Part shown: piece after piece, positions 24,517 to 32,662 of the stretch | How the letters are laid out: each line of letters starts with the position of its first letter | Numbering within the stretch: the stretch's first letter is position 1 | NCBI GenBank assembly: GCA_947627215.1 | Contig: CANQVD010000038.1 | Span: 1-37,352 of the forward strand | Source of the DNA: an uncultured Eisenbergiella sp. | Lineage (GTDB): Bacteria; Bacillota; Clostridia; Lachnospirales; Lachnospiraceae | Length of the DNA stretch: 37,352 nucleotides | Direction of reading: 5' to 3' | Translations under genes and position numbers: made by a program | The notes under the pieces: generated by a model | Databases searched by the model: none | The model's input: the letters and a program-made list of their open reading frames with translations, nothing else | What the model was told of the DNA's origin: nothing

Positions 24517-26877
24517 TCATGTGAGCTTCCAGATATCCCGGTTATAGGCTTCCGCCGCCCGGTCCGCGGAGAAAAAACCCGCCTTCGCGATGTTGACCAG
24601 CATCCTGCGGGCCCAGCCCGGGCGATCCTCGTAATCCGCCAGGATCCGTTCCTTCACGGAAATATATGCGTCCAGATACGAAGGGATGTCCGCCCGGTCT
24701 CCCCCGGCAAGCTGTCCGTGCAGCCGGCGCAGAATCTCCCCGTTCCCGGCCGCCATGGCCTGTTCTCCGACGAGGAACGCGACGGCCCTGCCGGCCGCAT
24801 CCTCCCGTGCCGTGCCGCTTCCGGCACGCGCTGCGCCGATCTCTCCCGCCGCGCTGCCGCAGGCGCCTGATGCGCCGGCAGGCTGCGGCATGCCGCTGCA
24901 GCCGTCCTCCTGTGCCGCGCCGCCCGGAAAGACATAAAAATGACCATCCCCCACCAGCCCGTAAATCTCGAGGCACATGCCCTCCAGGCTGCCCAGAGTC
25001 AGCGCGCCGTTGAGCATGAACTTCATGCAGCCCACGCCGGAGGCATCTCCCCGGGTGAGCGAGATCTGCTCGGAAATGTCTCCGGCGGGCGTCACCTTTT
25101 CCGCATAACCGATATCATAATTCTCGAGCGCCGCCACCTGTATCCATCCCCGCACGGCGGGATCCCGATCAATGATCCGGGCCAACACCCGGAACAGATG
25201 CACCACATCCAGCGCCGTCCGGTCGGCAGGCTCCGCCTTCGCCCCGAACAGAAACGTCAGCGGACGGGCCGGCAGCTTCCCGTCCCGGATCTCCAGATAC
25301 CTGTGAATGATATAGAGCGCGTTCAGAAGCTGCGGGCCGCAGCTTCGCAGGGATACCGTCTGAACGTCAAAAACGGAATCCGGATCGGGACGGATCCCCT
25401 CTTTCTCCTCCAGAAAATCGGAAAGCGCTTCCTTTTTCTGCTTTTTTACGCGGAGAAGCTTTTGCAGGAACGCCTCGTCTTCACAAAAATCCAGAAGCCT
25501 TTCCATCTGTCTCCAGTCCGTCTTCCACCCGTTCCCCACCGCATGGGAGATCAGCTCCGCCAGCTCCCGGTTGGCGCACAGCAACCAGCGGCGGAAGGAT
25601 ATCCCCCCGGTCTGGCTCCTGAATTTGTCCGGATAGATCCGATAGAAATCGTTCAGCGGCCCGTTTATCAGACAGTCCATATGATGGGCCGTCACGCCGT
25701 TGACCGAAAAACCGTAGTGAATGTTCAGATTCGCCATATGTACCCGGCCGTCAGCATCGATGATCTGCACCTCCGGATCGGAAAATTCCCGGCTGACCCG
25801 CCGGGACAGCTCCCGCAGAACGGGAATGAGCTGGGGCGCCACCCGTTCCATGCGCCGCATGGACCAGCTTCCCAGCAGATCCGGACGCAGCGAATGGGTG
25901 GTATAGGCACAGGTGCGCCGCACCACCTGTATGGCATCGTCCATGGAAAACGCCTTATCCTGCACCAGAATGCGGATCAGCTCCGGAATGATCAGCGAAG
26001 GCTCCGTATCGTTCAGTTGAATCACCGCATGATCGTACATCCTGCGAAGATCATACTGCTTCTCCTTCATCTCCTTCAGAATGAGCTGGGCCGCGCTGCT
26101 CACCAGAAAATACTGCTGGCAGAACCGCAGAAGCCTCCCGTCCTCATCAGAATCGTCAAAATCACAGAACAGCGTCAGGTTTTTCCCGATCCGGGCCTTG
26201 TCAAAGGAAACCCCTTCCCCGGCCAGCGCCTCATCCACACCCTGCAGATCGAACAGCCGCAGTCTGTTGACGCCGTTCTCATATCCGATCACATCCAGAT
26301 CATACAGCCGGGAGGTGACCTTTCCGTCCCCGAAATGAACGTCGAACTCCACGTCGGTCCGGGTCAGCCAGGAGGTCCGCTCCATCCACCGGTCCTTCTC
26401 TTCGGTCTGCTGCCCGTCCCGGATAACCTGCCGGAACCATCCGAAATGATAATTCAGGCCGATTCCCTCCCCGGGCAGCCCCTGAGAAGCGATCGCCTCC
26501 ATCATACATGCCGCCAGATGTCCCGGCCCCCCTTTCCCGAGGGCCGGTTCCGGCTCAAGCCGGCAGATCCGGGAAAGGGATTTCCCCTTTCCGGCCAGAT
26601 ATGCGTCCAGCTTTTCATAAATACCGAGATTGCAGAGATTATTGGCCAAAAGCCTTCCTGTCAGAAATTCCGACGATATGTAATATACCTTTTTGGAACC
26701 TTCATTGGGAACAGTGAGATGCATCAGTCCCTTTGCCAGATACAAAAGCGCCGTATACAGCTCCCTCTCCTGCGCTTCCTCCACCGTTTTCCGGAACAGC
26801 CGTCCGGTCAGCCCTTCCAGTTCCCTGTCGACATACTGCTCCAGAATCTCCCTCTGTATGGTTTCCTGCCATTTCAT
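24517..26877 (-). CDS. Glycogen/maltodextrin phosphorylase homologue with a degenerate active site
   Basis: 786 residues, clearly a GT35 phosphorylase fold: KKVYYISSEFLTGRLLANNL, YFLVSSAAQLI, KFRSQTGGISFRRWLL, LENYDIGYAEKVTPAGDISEQIS and CMKFMLNGALTLGSLEG with the PLP lysine at 619. However, nearly invariant motifs are altered. GNGGLGR is GKGGPGH (114-120), DTHPA is DTEPS (290-294), and KRIHEYKRQ after FDVQ is VSLRSCGPQ (508-516). EASGTGN is DASGVGC (611-617). In muscle phosphorylase the lost KRIHEYK residues (Lys568, Arg569, Lys574) hold the phosphate, so ordinary phosphorolysis is doubtful. A Gly/Ala-rich insertion (about 652-698) follows the PLP motif. It could be a pseudo-enzyme, a regulator of glycogen use, or an enzyme with another acceptor; the malQ neighbour keeps it in alpha-glucan metabolism. 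GGGAGG lies before the ATG. Confidence 0.9.
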   Translation of the reverse strand: MKWQETIQREILEQYVDRELEGLTGRLFRKTVEEAQERELYTALLYLAKGLMHLTVPNEGSKKVYYISSEFLTGRLLANNLCNLGIYEKLDAYLAGKGKSLSRICRLEPEPALGKGGPGHLAACMMEAIASQGLPGEGIGLNYHFGWFRQVIRDGQQTEEKDRWMERTSWLTRTDVEFDVHFGDGKVTSRLYDLDVIGYENGVNRLRLFDLQGVDEALAGEGVSFDKARIGKNLTLFCDFDDSDEDGRLLRFCQQYFLVSSAAQLILKEMKEKQYDLRRMYDHAVIQLNDTEPSLIIPELIRILVQDKAFSMDDAIQVVRRTCAYTTHSLRPDLLGSWSMRRMERVAPQLIPVLRELSRRVSREFSDPEVQIIDADGRVHMANLNIHYGFSVNGVTAHHMDCLINGPLNDFYRIYPDKFRSQTGGISFRRWLLCANRELAELISHAVGNGWKTDWRQMERLLDFCEDEAFLQKLLRVKKQKKEALSDFLEEKEGIRPDPDSVFDVQTVSLRSCGPQLLNALYIIHRYLEIRDGKLPARPLTFLFGAKAEPADRTALDVVHLFRVLARIIDRDPAVRGWIQVAALENYDIGYAEKVTPAGDISEQISLTRGDASGVGCMKFMLNGALTLGSLEGMCLEIYGLVGDGHFYVFPGGAAQEDGCSGMPQPAGASGACGSAAGEIGAARAGSGTAREDAAGRAVAFLVGEQAMAAGNGEILRRLHGQLAGGDRADIPSYLDAYISVKERILADYEDRPGWARRMLVNIAKAGFFSADRAAEAYNRDIWKLT

Positions 26878-26973
26878 TGCCCTTCCTCCCTTTTGATGCC
26901 GTCATGATCTGTCCGTTACAGGCAAAATGCAGTTTATCTTTTCGGTTTTCACATTCCCGGCGCCTTCGGAAAA

Positions 26974-26989
26974 CAAAAACGCGTTTTTG
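26974..26989. promoter_or_regulatory. Perfect 16-bp palindrome in the phosphorylase-like gene leader, possible operator
   Basis: CAAAAACGCGTTTTTG is self-complementary over all 16 bases and centred on CG, the style of LacI-family operators. It lies at roughly +20 to +35 from the start point expected from the promoter at 27016-27044, where a bound repressor could block transcription. The ends (CA...TG) do not match a catabolite-repression cre site (TG...CA). Confidence 0.55.
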
Positions 26990-27015
26990 GAAGCCGGATG
27001 CCCGGGACAATGAAA

Positions 27016-27044
27016 ATCATAGCGGGGAATCGGGGTTCTGTCAA
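27016..27044 (-). promoter_or_regulatory. Near-consensus promoter of the phosphorylase-like/malQ operon
   Basis: On the minus strand TTGACA (27039-27044), a 17-base spacer and TATGAT (27016-27021). The leader to the gene start at 26877 is about 130 bases and contains the palindrome at 26974-26989. Confidence 0.9.
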
Positions 27045-27090
27045 TGTCTTTCCGTTTAAAATAGTTTACAAAAAAAATATTTAATTTTAG

Positions 27091-29538
27091 TCAATCTGTC
27101 CCGATGGTATCCACCACGGACATCTGCGCGATGCGCCGGGAAGGCCCCGCCACGGAAAGAAGGATGGAGCAGATTACGGTCAGCAGGATGACGCCCAGCG
27201 CCGTCCACGGAACGCTCCAGGGCGTCCCCCAGCGGGAAGAGATCATCATTTCAAACAGGAACCGGTGCAGAGGCAGCCCCGCGGCGACGCCCAGAACGAT
27301 GCCGAGGGCTCCGTATGCGGCGGCCTCCGCCGCCACCATTCTGACCACCTGCGCATCCTCCATGCCCACCGCACGCATCATGCCGTACTGCCGCATCCGG
27401 GCGGACACGCTCATGCCGATACAGTTGACGATGCTGCAGACACAGATCAGGGCGATCACCGTCAGGAAACCGTAAACAAAGATACAGAACGAATACCAGG
27501 CTCCTTTTGCTTCCGCATTGGAAAGCCTCTGATCGGAAAACGCGATTCCGTCGTCCTCCTGTCCGGTATATGCCCGTACCGTTTCCCGGAGCCTTTCCGC
27601 GTCGCTGTCCGACGCCCCCCGTTTCAACTGCAGATCCAGCACCGCATAACCGCTTTCTCCTGTGAGTTCCCCGAACAATTCCTCCGAGCAGACGACGCTG
27701 ACCGTGTCCGGCGTCTGATCAAAAGGGCCCTGACGCAGGACCCCCGCCACGGGGATCTCCTTCACGATTCCCCCGGGATCCGTGAGCATGAGCACATCCC
27801 CCTCCTGCAGCGGCACATCCGCCTGATAAAAGACCAGCACACCCTCTCCCTCTTCCGCCTCCCGTACGCTCCCGGACAGGAGAAAATCCCGCGCCCAGGA
27901 AAACTGTTTTTCTTCATAGGAAAGCAGATGCAGGGCCGCCTCTGTCTCCGCTGCCCGGACAGCGGCCTTCTCCGGCCCGGGAGATGACGCCGTATGTTCT
28001 GTCGCCTCAGACCTCTCTGCTGCCCTGCGGACGACGGCCGAAACGGCGGCGGAGCATCTGCCGAAAACCCGCTTCACAGCGGGATCTGCCGCCAGCATGT
28101 CCGCCAGTTCTTTCGTCAGGCTGTCCCCGCCTCCCGCCGCGCTCACCGTCAGATCAGGAGCATACGGCTGCACCGGTTTCAAACCGTGCTGAAACAGGCT
28201 GATCAGGGTGGTGAAACCGAGAAACAGGATGATGAACAGCGCAAAGGAGCCGCTGATGAGGAACAGATTCTTTTTGCTCCCCCCGGCATGATGAAGACCG
28301 AGAGAAAGCTCCACGCCGCCATAGCCCCGGCGCTTTCGGCCCCGGCCCGCTTTTTTGCCCCATTCCGATGCGGAGGCATTGCCGGAAACCGCCGTCAGCG
28401 GCGACACAGCGGCCGCCTTTTTCGCGGGAGAGCTGGCTGCCAGCAGCACCGTGAGGACTCCCACCGTCACGCTGCTTCCGATTCCCAGAGAGCTGATCCC
28501 GAATACGGGCATTTCCGCGAACATTCCCGGCGCCAGATAACGCAGCATGGCGCACAGGATCCAGATCACCAGACTGCCCGCCAGGACGGCCGCCGGGACA
28601 GCCGCCGCGCACCAGCTCAGCGCTTCCCTTCGCACCAGCCGTTTCACCTGCTTCGGCTCCGCGCCCAGGCAGCGCAGCAGGCCGAAATATTCCGTCCTCC
28701 TGGCCACGTCGCTGTTCATGCTGCCGGTCAGCATCAGAATGCCCGCCGCGATCACCAGCACGGCCAGAAGCGCGCCCGTCAGGTACAGCTTCAGGATATA
28801 GCTGTCGGCGCTCTGCAGAGACAGGGCCAGCAGCCTGGTGTTTCTGGCGATCTGTTTGTCCGTCAGGCCGAACTGCGCCTGCATCTGCTTTAACGTCCGC
28901 TCCACCGGGCAGCCCGGTCCGAAGACCAAATAGAGACCGCGGCTGTAAAAGGCCTCTTCTCCCAGGGACAGAAAGCCGTCCATATCCAGAAGGGCGCCGA
29001 ACACGTCCTGTCGGGTGAGCAGGCTCACATTTCCCAGGAATCCGCTGATCCTCCATTCCTTCACCCTGCCGTCCGGCAGCGTCATGCGCACCGTATCTCC
29101 CAGCTCCGTCCCCAGACGGGATTTCACGCTTTCGGTGAAGCAGGCCTCTTCCTCCCCTTCGGGCCAGCTTCCTTCCCGCAGGGTCATCCCCGGAAACATG
29201 GCACGCCCCTCCGGCTCGAGCCCCAGGATCACCGTATCGGCGCCGCCGACCTGATACCCCCGGTCCAGACTGTAATTGACAGTCCCATACCAGGAGGAGG
29301 ACTCCACCTGGGGCCAGGCGCGGGCCAGCGCCGCCTGTTCCTCCGGGACCGCCAGACACGCATGCCAGGTCCCGTCCCTTTTCGCGGTCTGTATCCGCTC
29401 GCTCCGGATCTCCATATCCGCCATTCCGAAAATCGTCATCACCAGCGCGGCCGCCAGAAAAATGCAGAAACGCGTCATCCGGCCCTGCCGTCTGCGCACC
29501 CGGGCCGCAACGCGCACCAGATCCAGATAATGTCTCAC
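27091..29538 (-). CDS. ABC transporter permease with two FtsX/MacB-type domains
   Basis: 815 residues in a duplicated four-helix arrangement. One N-terminal span (about 22-40) precedes a large extracytoplasmic domain (about 45-245), then three spans (about 250-272, 308-332, 350-370). A second lone span (about 425-447) precedes another exterior domain, followed by three C-terminal spans (about 683-708, 737-757, 778-798). FtsX signatures such as RTEYFGLLRCLGAEPKQVKRLVRREAL and MRQYGMMRAVGMEDAQVVRMVAAEA appear in both halves. Such permeases move or act on lipids, lipoproteins or peptides at the membrane face rather than small nutrients. The start overlaps the ATPase stop by 4 bases (coupled). 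The preceding two-component genes and operator-like repeats suggest an induced stress or antimicrobial-peptide response (inference). Confidence 0.93.
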   Translation of the reverse strand: MRHYLDLVRVAARVRRRQGRMTRFCIFLAAALVMTIFGMADMEIRSERIQTAKRDGTWHACLAVPEEQAALARAWPQVESSSWYGTVNYSLDRGYQVGGADTVILGLEPEGRAMFPGMTLREGSWPEGEEEACFTESVKSRLGTELGDTVRMTLPDGRVKEWRISGFLGNVSLLTRQDVFGALLDMDGFLSLGEEAFYSRGLYLVFGPGCPVERTLKQMQAQFGLTDKQIARNTRLLALSLQSADSYILKLYLTGALLAVLVIAAGILMLTGSMNSDVARRTEYFGLLRCLGAEPKQVKRLVRREALSWCAAAVPAAVLAGSLVIWILCAMLRYLAPGMFAEMPVFGISSLGIGSSVTVGVLTVLLAASSPAKKAAAVSPLTAVSGNASASEWGKKAGRGRKRRGYGGVELSLGLHHAGGSKKNLFLISGSFALFIILFLGFTTLISLFQHGLKPVQPYAPDLTVSAAGGGDSLTKELADMLAADPAVKRVFGRCSAAVSAVVRRAAERSEATEHTASSPGPEKAAVRAAETEAALHLLSYEEKQFSWARDFLLSGSVREAEEGEGVLVFYQADVPLQEGDVLMLTDPGGIVKEIPVAGVLRQGPFDQTPDTVSVVCSEELFGELTGESGYAVLDLQLKRGASDSDAERLRETVRAYTGQEDDGIAFSDQRLSNAEAKGAWYSFCIFVYGFLTVIALICVCSIVNCIGMSVSARMRQYGMMRAVGMEDAQVVRMVAAEAAAYGALGIVLGVAAGLPLHRFLFEMMISSRWGTPWSVPWTALGVILLTVICSILLSVAGPSRRIAQMSVVDTIGTD

Positions 29539-30305
29539 TGTGCCCCACCTCCGATTCCGTCCGCCTCCGGCGCGCCGTACGTTTCCGACCCGTCCGCCAG
29601 TCCGCCGTCCCGCGCCGGATAGGTCTCGCCGAGCTGGCGCAGCACGCCGTCCGTCACCTGGAAGACCCGATCCGCCGCCGCGGCCAGATTGCCGTTGTGC
29701 GTGATCATCAGTACCGTCTGCCGGTAATGTCTGGAGGCCGACAAAAGCAGCTCCATCACCTCCCGGCTGTTCCGGGAATCCAGATTTCCCGTGGGCTCAT
29801 CCGCCAGCACCAGCGCCGGCCGCATGATCAGCGCCCGCCCGATGGCCGCGCGCTGCTGCTGTCCGCCGGAAAGCTGTCCGGGCAGATGATACCTTCTGTC
29901 CTGCAGGCCCAGCACCTCCAAAAGCTCCTCCAGCCGTTCCCGATCCGGCCTCCGGTAATCCAGAAGGACCGGAAAGAGAATGTTCTGTTCCACATTCAGC
30001 TCCGGAATCAGATGAAAGGACTGAAAGATGAACCCGATCTTCTGCCGGCGGAAAACGGTCCGCCTTTTTTCCTTCATGGCGAACAGATCCTCTCCGTCGA
30101 TCCAAACCTTTCCCGCGGTGGGCAGATCCAGCCCGCCGATACAGTTCAGCAGCGTGCTCTTGCCGGAGCCGGAGGCTCCCACCACCGCCGCAAACTCCCC
30201 CTTCTGCAAAACCAGATTCACATCCTGCAGCGCGCGCACCGCCGTTTCGCCGCTTCCGTATACCTTTTCCAGATGCTCCGTTCTCAGAATCTCCAATGTT
30301 CCCAT
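29535..30305 (-). CDS. ABC transporter ATP-binding protein (MacB/LolD class)
   Basis: 256 residues. Walker [10 protein letters not shown] (43-51), Q-loop [18 protein letters not shown] (92-109), signature LSGGQQQR (145-152), Walker [14 protein letters not shown] (165-177) and H-loop [10 protein letters not shown]. The LNVEQNI stretch after the Q-loop and the GNLDS after Walker B are typical of ATPases that drive FtsX-type permeases. It partners with the 815-residue permease encoded next. A TATAAT box at 30354-30359 with poor -35 and operator-like repeats upstream suggests activator-dependent transcription separate from the kinase gene. Confidence 0.96.
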   Translation of the reverse strand: MGTLEILRTEHLEKVYGSGETAVRALQDVNLVLQKGEFAAVVGASGSGKSTLLNCIGGLDLPTAGKVWIDGEDLFAMKEKRRTVFRRQKIGFIFQSFHLIPELNVEQNILFPVLLDYRRPDRERLEELLEVLGLQDRRYHLPGQLSGGQQQRAAIGRALIMRPALVLADEPTGNLDSRNSREVMELLLSASRHYRQTVLMITHNGNLAAAADRVFQVTDGVLRQLGETYPARDGGLADGSETYGAPEADGIGGGAQ

Positions 30306-30353
30306 ACTCCTTTCGCTTTTTATGGCGCACCGTCCGATCTGTGCGTCAGCCTT

Positions 30354-30359
30354 ATTATA
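30354..30359 (-). promoter_or_regulatory. -10 element of the ABC transporter operon
   Basis: Perfect TATAAT on the minus strand, about 49 bases before the ATPase start. The -35 position holds ATCTGT, a poor match. This is the usual look of a promoter that needs an activator bound just upstream. Confidence 0.7.
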
Positions 30360-30369
30360 GGAACATCCG

Positions 30370-30407
30370 CTTACAGACAGATGAAAGCCCGCTTACGGTT
30401 TTGTAAG
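30370..30407. promoter_or_regulatory. Operator-like repeats upstream of the ABC transporter operon
   Basis: The inverted repeat CTTAC-GGTTTT-GTAAG (30392-30407) has the same arms and the same 6-base spacer as the repeat upstream of the response-regulator gene at 32564-32579. A further CTTACA half-site begins at 30370, exactly 22 bases (two helical turns) from the start of the first. The inverted repeat overlaps the histidine-kinase stop codon. Likely binding site of the regulator encoded at 31760-32506. Confidence 0.7.
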
Positions 30408-31703
30408 AAAGACCTCCGAAAAAACGACGGAGAAAACGGCGCCCCGGCCCGGCGCGCTCTCCACGCCAAGGACGCCGCCCTGCCCTTCCACAATCGCCTT
30501 CGCCAGGGGAAGTCCCAGCCCCAGACCCTCTCCGGACTGCCCGTCCTCCTCCCCGCCCGCGCGCTCTCCAACCGGGCCCCCGGAAGTGCCGCCGCGGTAA
30601 AACCGCTTAAAGATGTGATGCAGATCCTCCGGCGCGATGCCGCAGCCGTCATCGGAAACGGAAAGGCGCAGACAGCCCGGCGACGCCTTCCAGTCGATCC
30701 GGACCCCGCCGCCCTCCTTCGTGTGATCCAGCGCGTTTTTGACCAGATTTTCCAGCGCCTCCGCCGTCCATGCCGGATCGCAGTACACCTCTGCCCGCGG
30801 ATCGCCCTCCAGACAGAGCCGCTTTCCTTCCCGTCCGGCCCGCACCCGGAGCTGCTGCACGGCGCGTTCCGCCAGATCCCCGGCCCGGATACGGCTCCGC
30901 TCAAAGACCACGCCGCCCACATCCAGACGGGCCATTTTCAGGAGCGTCCGGACCAGCGATTCCATCCGGTCAACGGACTGTCTCGCCCGGCCCGCAAACG
31001 AAAGAACGGCATCCGGCGCCCTCTGCGCCGCTGCATCCCCGTCGGGAGCACTTTCCGATTCCATGATATCCAGATACAGAGACAGCGCGGCCAGCGGCGT
31101 TTTGAGCTGATGGGAAATATCCGATATCATGTCCCGCAGGAAGAGCTTCGACCGGCGCTCCTCCTCATTCCTGGACTGCAGCGCCCGGGCCAGCTCCTCC
31201 GCCGCGAACAGGAGCCGGTAATAACCGCCCGGCTCTCCGGTCGGAAGGTGTTTCCCGAAATCTCCCTTCAGAAACCCTTCGATCACCTCCGTCGCCCTGC
31301 GGTACGCGGTCTCCCGGCGCGCCAGCGCGGCCCCGCTTCCGGCGAGCAGAAGGAGACCGAACAGCAGAACGCTCCCGCACAGAAGGCCCGGCACCAGCCG
31401 CGCCAGCCGTTCCGTTTCGGGAAACGCTGCCGGACCGGCGCTCCCGCCCCGTCCCGTTTTTTCCAGGAAGGCCCATCCCTGCGCGCTGGCGGTCCCGCCG
31501 CCCAGCGCGGCCGCCGCCGTCCTCTCCTCCACGCCCTGCGCCAGCAGACCGGAAACGATGACCGCCTCCCTCTCCCGCAGGCTTTGCCGGGCCTCCCTCA
31601 GGATCAGCGCGGACAAAAGCCCCGCGCACAGCAGCCAGAGCGCACACAGCGCCAAAAGAAAGCGGCAGAAAGCGACATTTTGTTTTTCCCGTAAAAAATC
31701 CAT
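30393..31703 (-). CDS. Sensor histidine kinase
   Basis: 436 residues with two membrane spans (about 11-35 and 104-127) enclosing an exterior loop of roughly 65 residues. There follow a HAMP-like linker, the H-box ISDISHQLKTPLAAL with phospho-accepting His198, an N-box (LENLVKNALDHT), a G1-box (VSDDGCGIAPEDLHHIFKRFYRG) and a G2-box (GLGLGLPLAKAIV). The exterior domain is larger than in the intramembrane-sensing BceS-type kinases. The ATG at 31703 has AAGGAG 7 bases upstream; a much longer open frame upstream runs into the regulator gene and is rejected. Cognate partner of the OmpR-type regulator encoded just before it. Confidence 0.95.
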   Translation of the reverse strand: MDFLREKQNVAFCRFLLALCALWLLCAGLLSALILREARQSLREREAVIVSGLLAQGVEERTAAAALGGGTASAQGWAFLEKTGRGGSAGPAAFPETERLARLVPGLLCGSVLLFGLLLLAGSGAALARRETAYRRATEVIEGFLKGDFGKHLPTGEPGGYYRLLFAAEELARALQSRNEEERRSKLFLRDMISDISHQLKTPLAALSLYLDIMESESAPDGDAAAQRAPDAVLSFAGRARQSVDRMESLVRTLLKMARLDVGGVVFERSRIRAGDLAERAVQQLRVRAGREGKRLCLEGDPRAEVYCDPAWTAEALENLVKNALDHTKEGGGVRIDWKASPGCLRLSVSDDGCGIAPEDLHHIFKRFYRGGTSGGPVGERAGGEEDGQSGEGLGLGLPLAKAIVEGQGGVLGVESAPGRGAVFSVVFSEVFLTKP

Positions 31704-31759
31704 GCATCGGCTCCTTTTTGTTCCCGTTTTTCCCAGGCGGCGGCTCCGCCGGCACGCTC

Positions 31760-32506
31760 CTATTCCTCCCAGCGGTATCCCATTCCCCGCACGGTCAGCA
31801 GATGCCGGGGCGCGGACGGGTCCTCCTCCGTTTTTTCCCGCAGACGCCTCACGTAAACGGACAGCGTGTTGTCGTCCACATAGCTGCCGAAGCCGTCCCA
31901 CAGCGCGTCCAGAATCTGCTCCCGCATCAGCACGCGACCCGGATTCTGCATGAACAGGCACAAAAGCCGGTACTCCATGGCCGTCAGCTCCAGCGGATGC
32001 CGTCCGCTTTCCGTTTCCGCATAAACGCGGCCCGCCAGCGGTTCCAGACAGAGATTTCCATGGCACAGGCACTCCGCAGGCCGCGCGGTTCCGGCACGCT
32101 CTCCGACGGGTCCGATGTCCGGGCTCCGTTCCGCCGCCGTTCTTCGCCGCAGCACGGCCCGGAGGCGGGAAACCAGCTCACCCAGCCGGAAGGGCTTGGT
32201 GATATAATCGTCCCCGCCGCCGTCCAGCCCCCGGATGACGCTGGTTTCCTCGTCGGCGGCCGTGAGAAAGATTACAGGCACATCGCTCCCGGCCTGGCGC
32301 ACCCGTTCGCATACCGAAAAGCCGGACCCGTCCGGCAGCGTCACATCCAGAAGCAGGAGATCGAAACGCGCCTCCCGTTTTTCCAACAGCTCATACGCCT
32401 CCCGTACGGTCCGGGCCGCAGTCACCGCGAAGCCATCCCTTCCCAGCGCGTAGATCAGGCCGTCGCACAGCCCCGCATCGTCCTCCAGAAGCAGAATTCT
32501 TTCCAT
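31760..32506 (-). CDS. OmpR/PhoB-family response regulator
   Basis: 248 residues. Receiver domain (1-118) with acidic pair D9-D10, phospho-acceptor Asp54 in LLLDVTLPDGSGF, Thr in FLTAADEE and Lys in DDYITKPF. The winged-helix DNA-binding domain (about 150-245) has ELTAMEYRLLCLFMQNPGRVLMREQILDALW and VDDNTLSVYVRRLREK. A short polar linker (about 122-145) separates them. The ATG at 32506 follows AAGGAGG by 7 bases. Inverted repeats upstream of this gene and of the ABC genes are the likely targets, implying autoregulation and activation of the transporter. Confidence 0.96.
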   Translation of the reverse strand: MERILLLEDDAGLCDGLIYALGRDGFAVTAARTVREAYELLEKREARFDLLLLDVTLPDGSGFSVCERVRQAGSDVPVIFLTAADEETSVIRGLDGGGDDYITKPFRLGELVSRLRAVLRRRTAAERSPDIGPVGERAGTARPAECLCHGNLCLEPLAGRVYAETESGRHPLELTAMEYRLLCLFMQNPGRVLMREQILDALWDGFGSYVDDNTLSVYVRRLREKTEEDPSAPRHLLTVRGMGYRWEE

Positions 32507-32530
32507 AAAAAACCTCCTTCCCTCCGCACC

Positions 32531-32536
32531 AGTATA
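32531..32536 (-). promoter_or_regulatory. -10 element (extended) of the response-regulator gene
   Basis: TATACT on the minus strand preceded by TGC (extended -10), about 25 bases before the start codon. No good -35 box is present at 16-18 bases, again suggesting dependence on an activator. Confidence 0.6.
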
Positions 32537-32563
32537 GCACAAAAGAAAAGAGGCTGCATTTGG

Positions 32564-32579
32564 CTTACAAAAATGTAAG
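32564..32579. promoter_or_regulatory. Operator-like inverted repeat upstream of the response-regulator gene
   Basis: CTTACA-AAAA-TGTAAG, a perfect 6+6 inverted repeat 27 bases upstream of the -10 element. It fits the TNACA-N4-TGTAA type described for BceR-like regulators and matches the repeat at 30392-30407. Confidence 0.7.
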
Positions 32580-32608
32580 GTTCTGTTTTATAGGGCCGCC
32601 GCGGCCCA

Positions 32609-32662
32609 CGGCGTTCCGGCGCGCCGCAGCATTCCGGCATATCGCGGAATTCCGGCGCGTCA
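32609..32662. repeat. Three 18-bp tandem repeats overlapping the mnmA stop codon
   Basis: Units 32609-32626, 32627-32644 and 32645-32662 share the core (G/A)TTCCGGC(G/A) and align without gaps. The last unit includes the mnmA stop codon (32660-32662). Confidence 0.65.

Noticed and set aside
26974-26989. Reading the phosphorylase leader palindrome as a CcpA cre site
   Set aside because: The cre consensus needs TG...CA ends; this palindrome has CA...TG ends, so a different regulator is more likely.
27045-27090. AT-rich run after the permease gene as an intrinsic terminator
   Set aside because: The T-rich stretch is present on the minus strand, but no stable GC-containing hairpin precedes it.
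31704-32072. N-terminal extension of the histidine kinase (123 codons)
   Set aside because: It lies inside the response-regulator gene in another frame; the ATG at 31703 has a good ribosome site and directly precedes the first membrane span.
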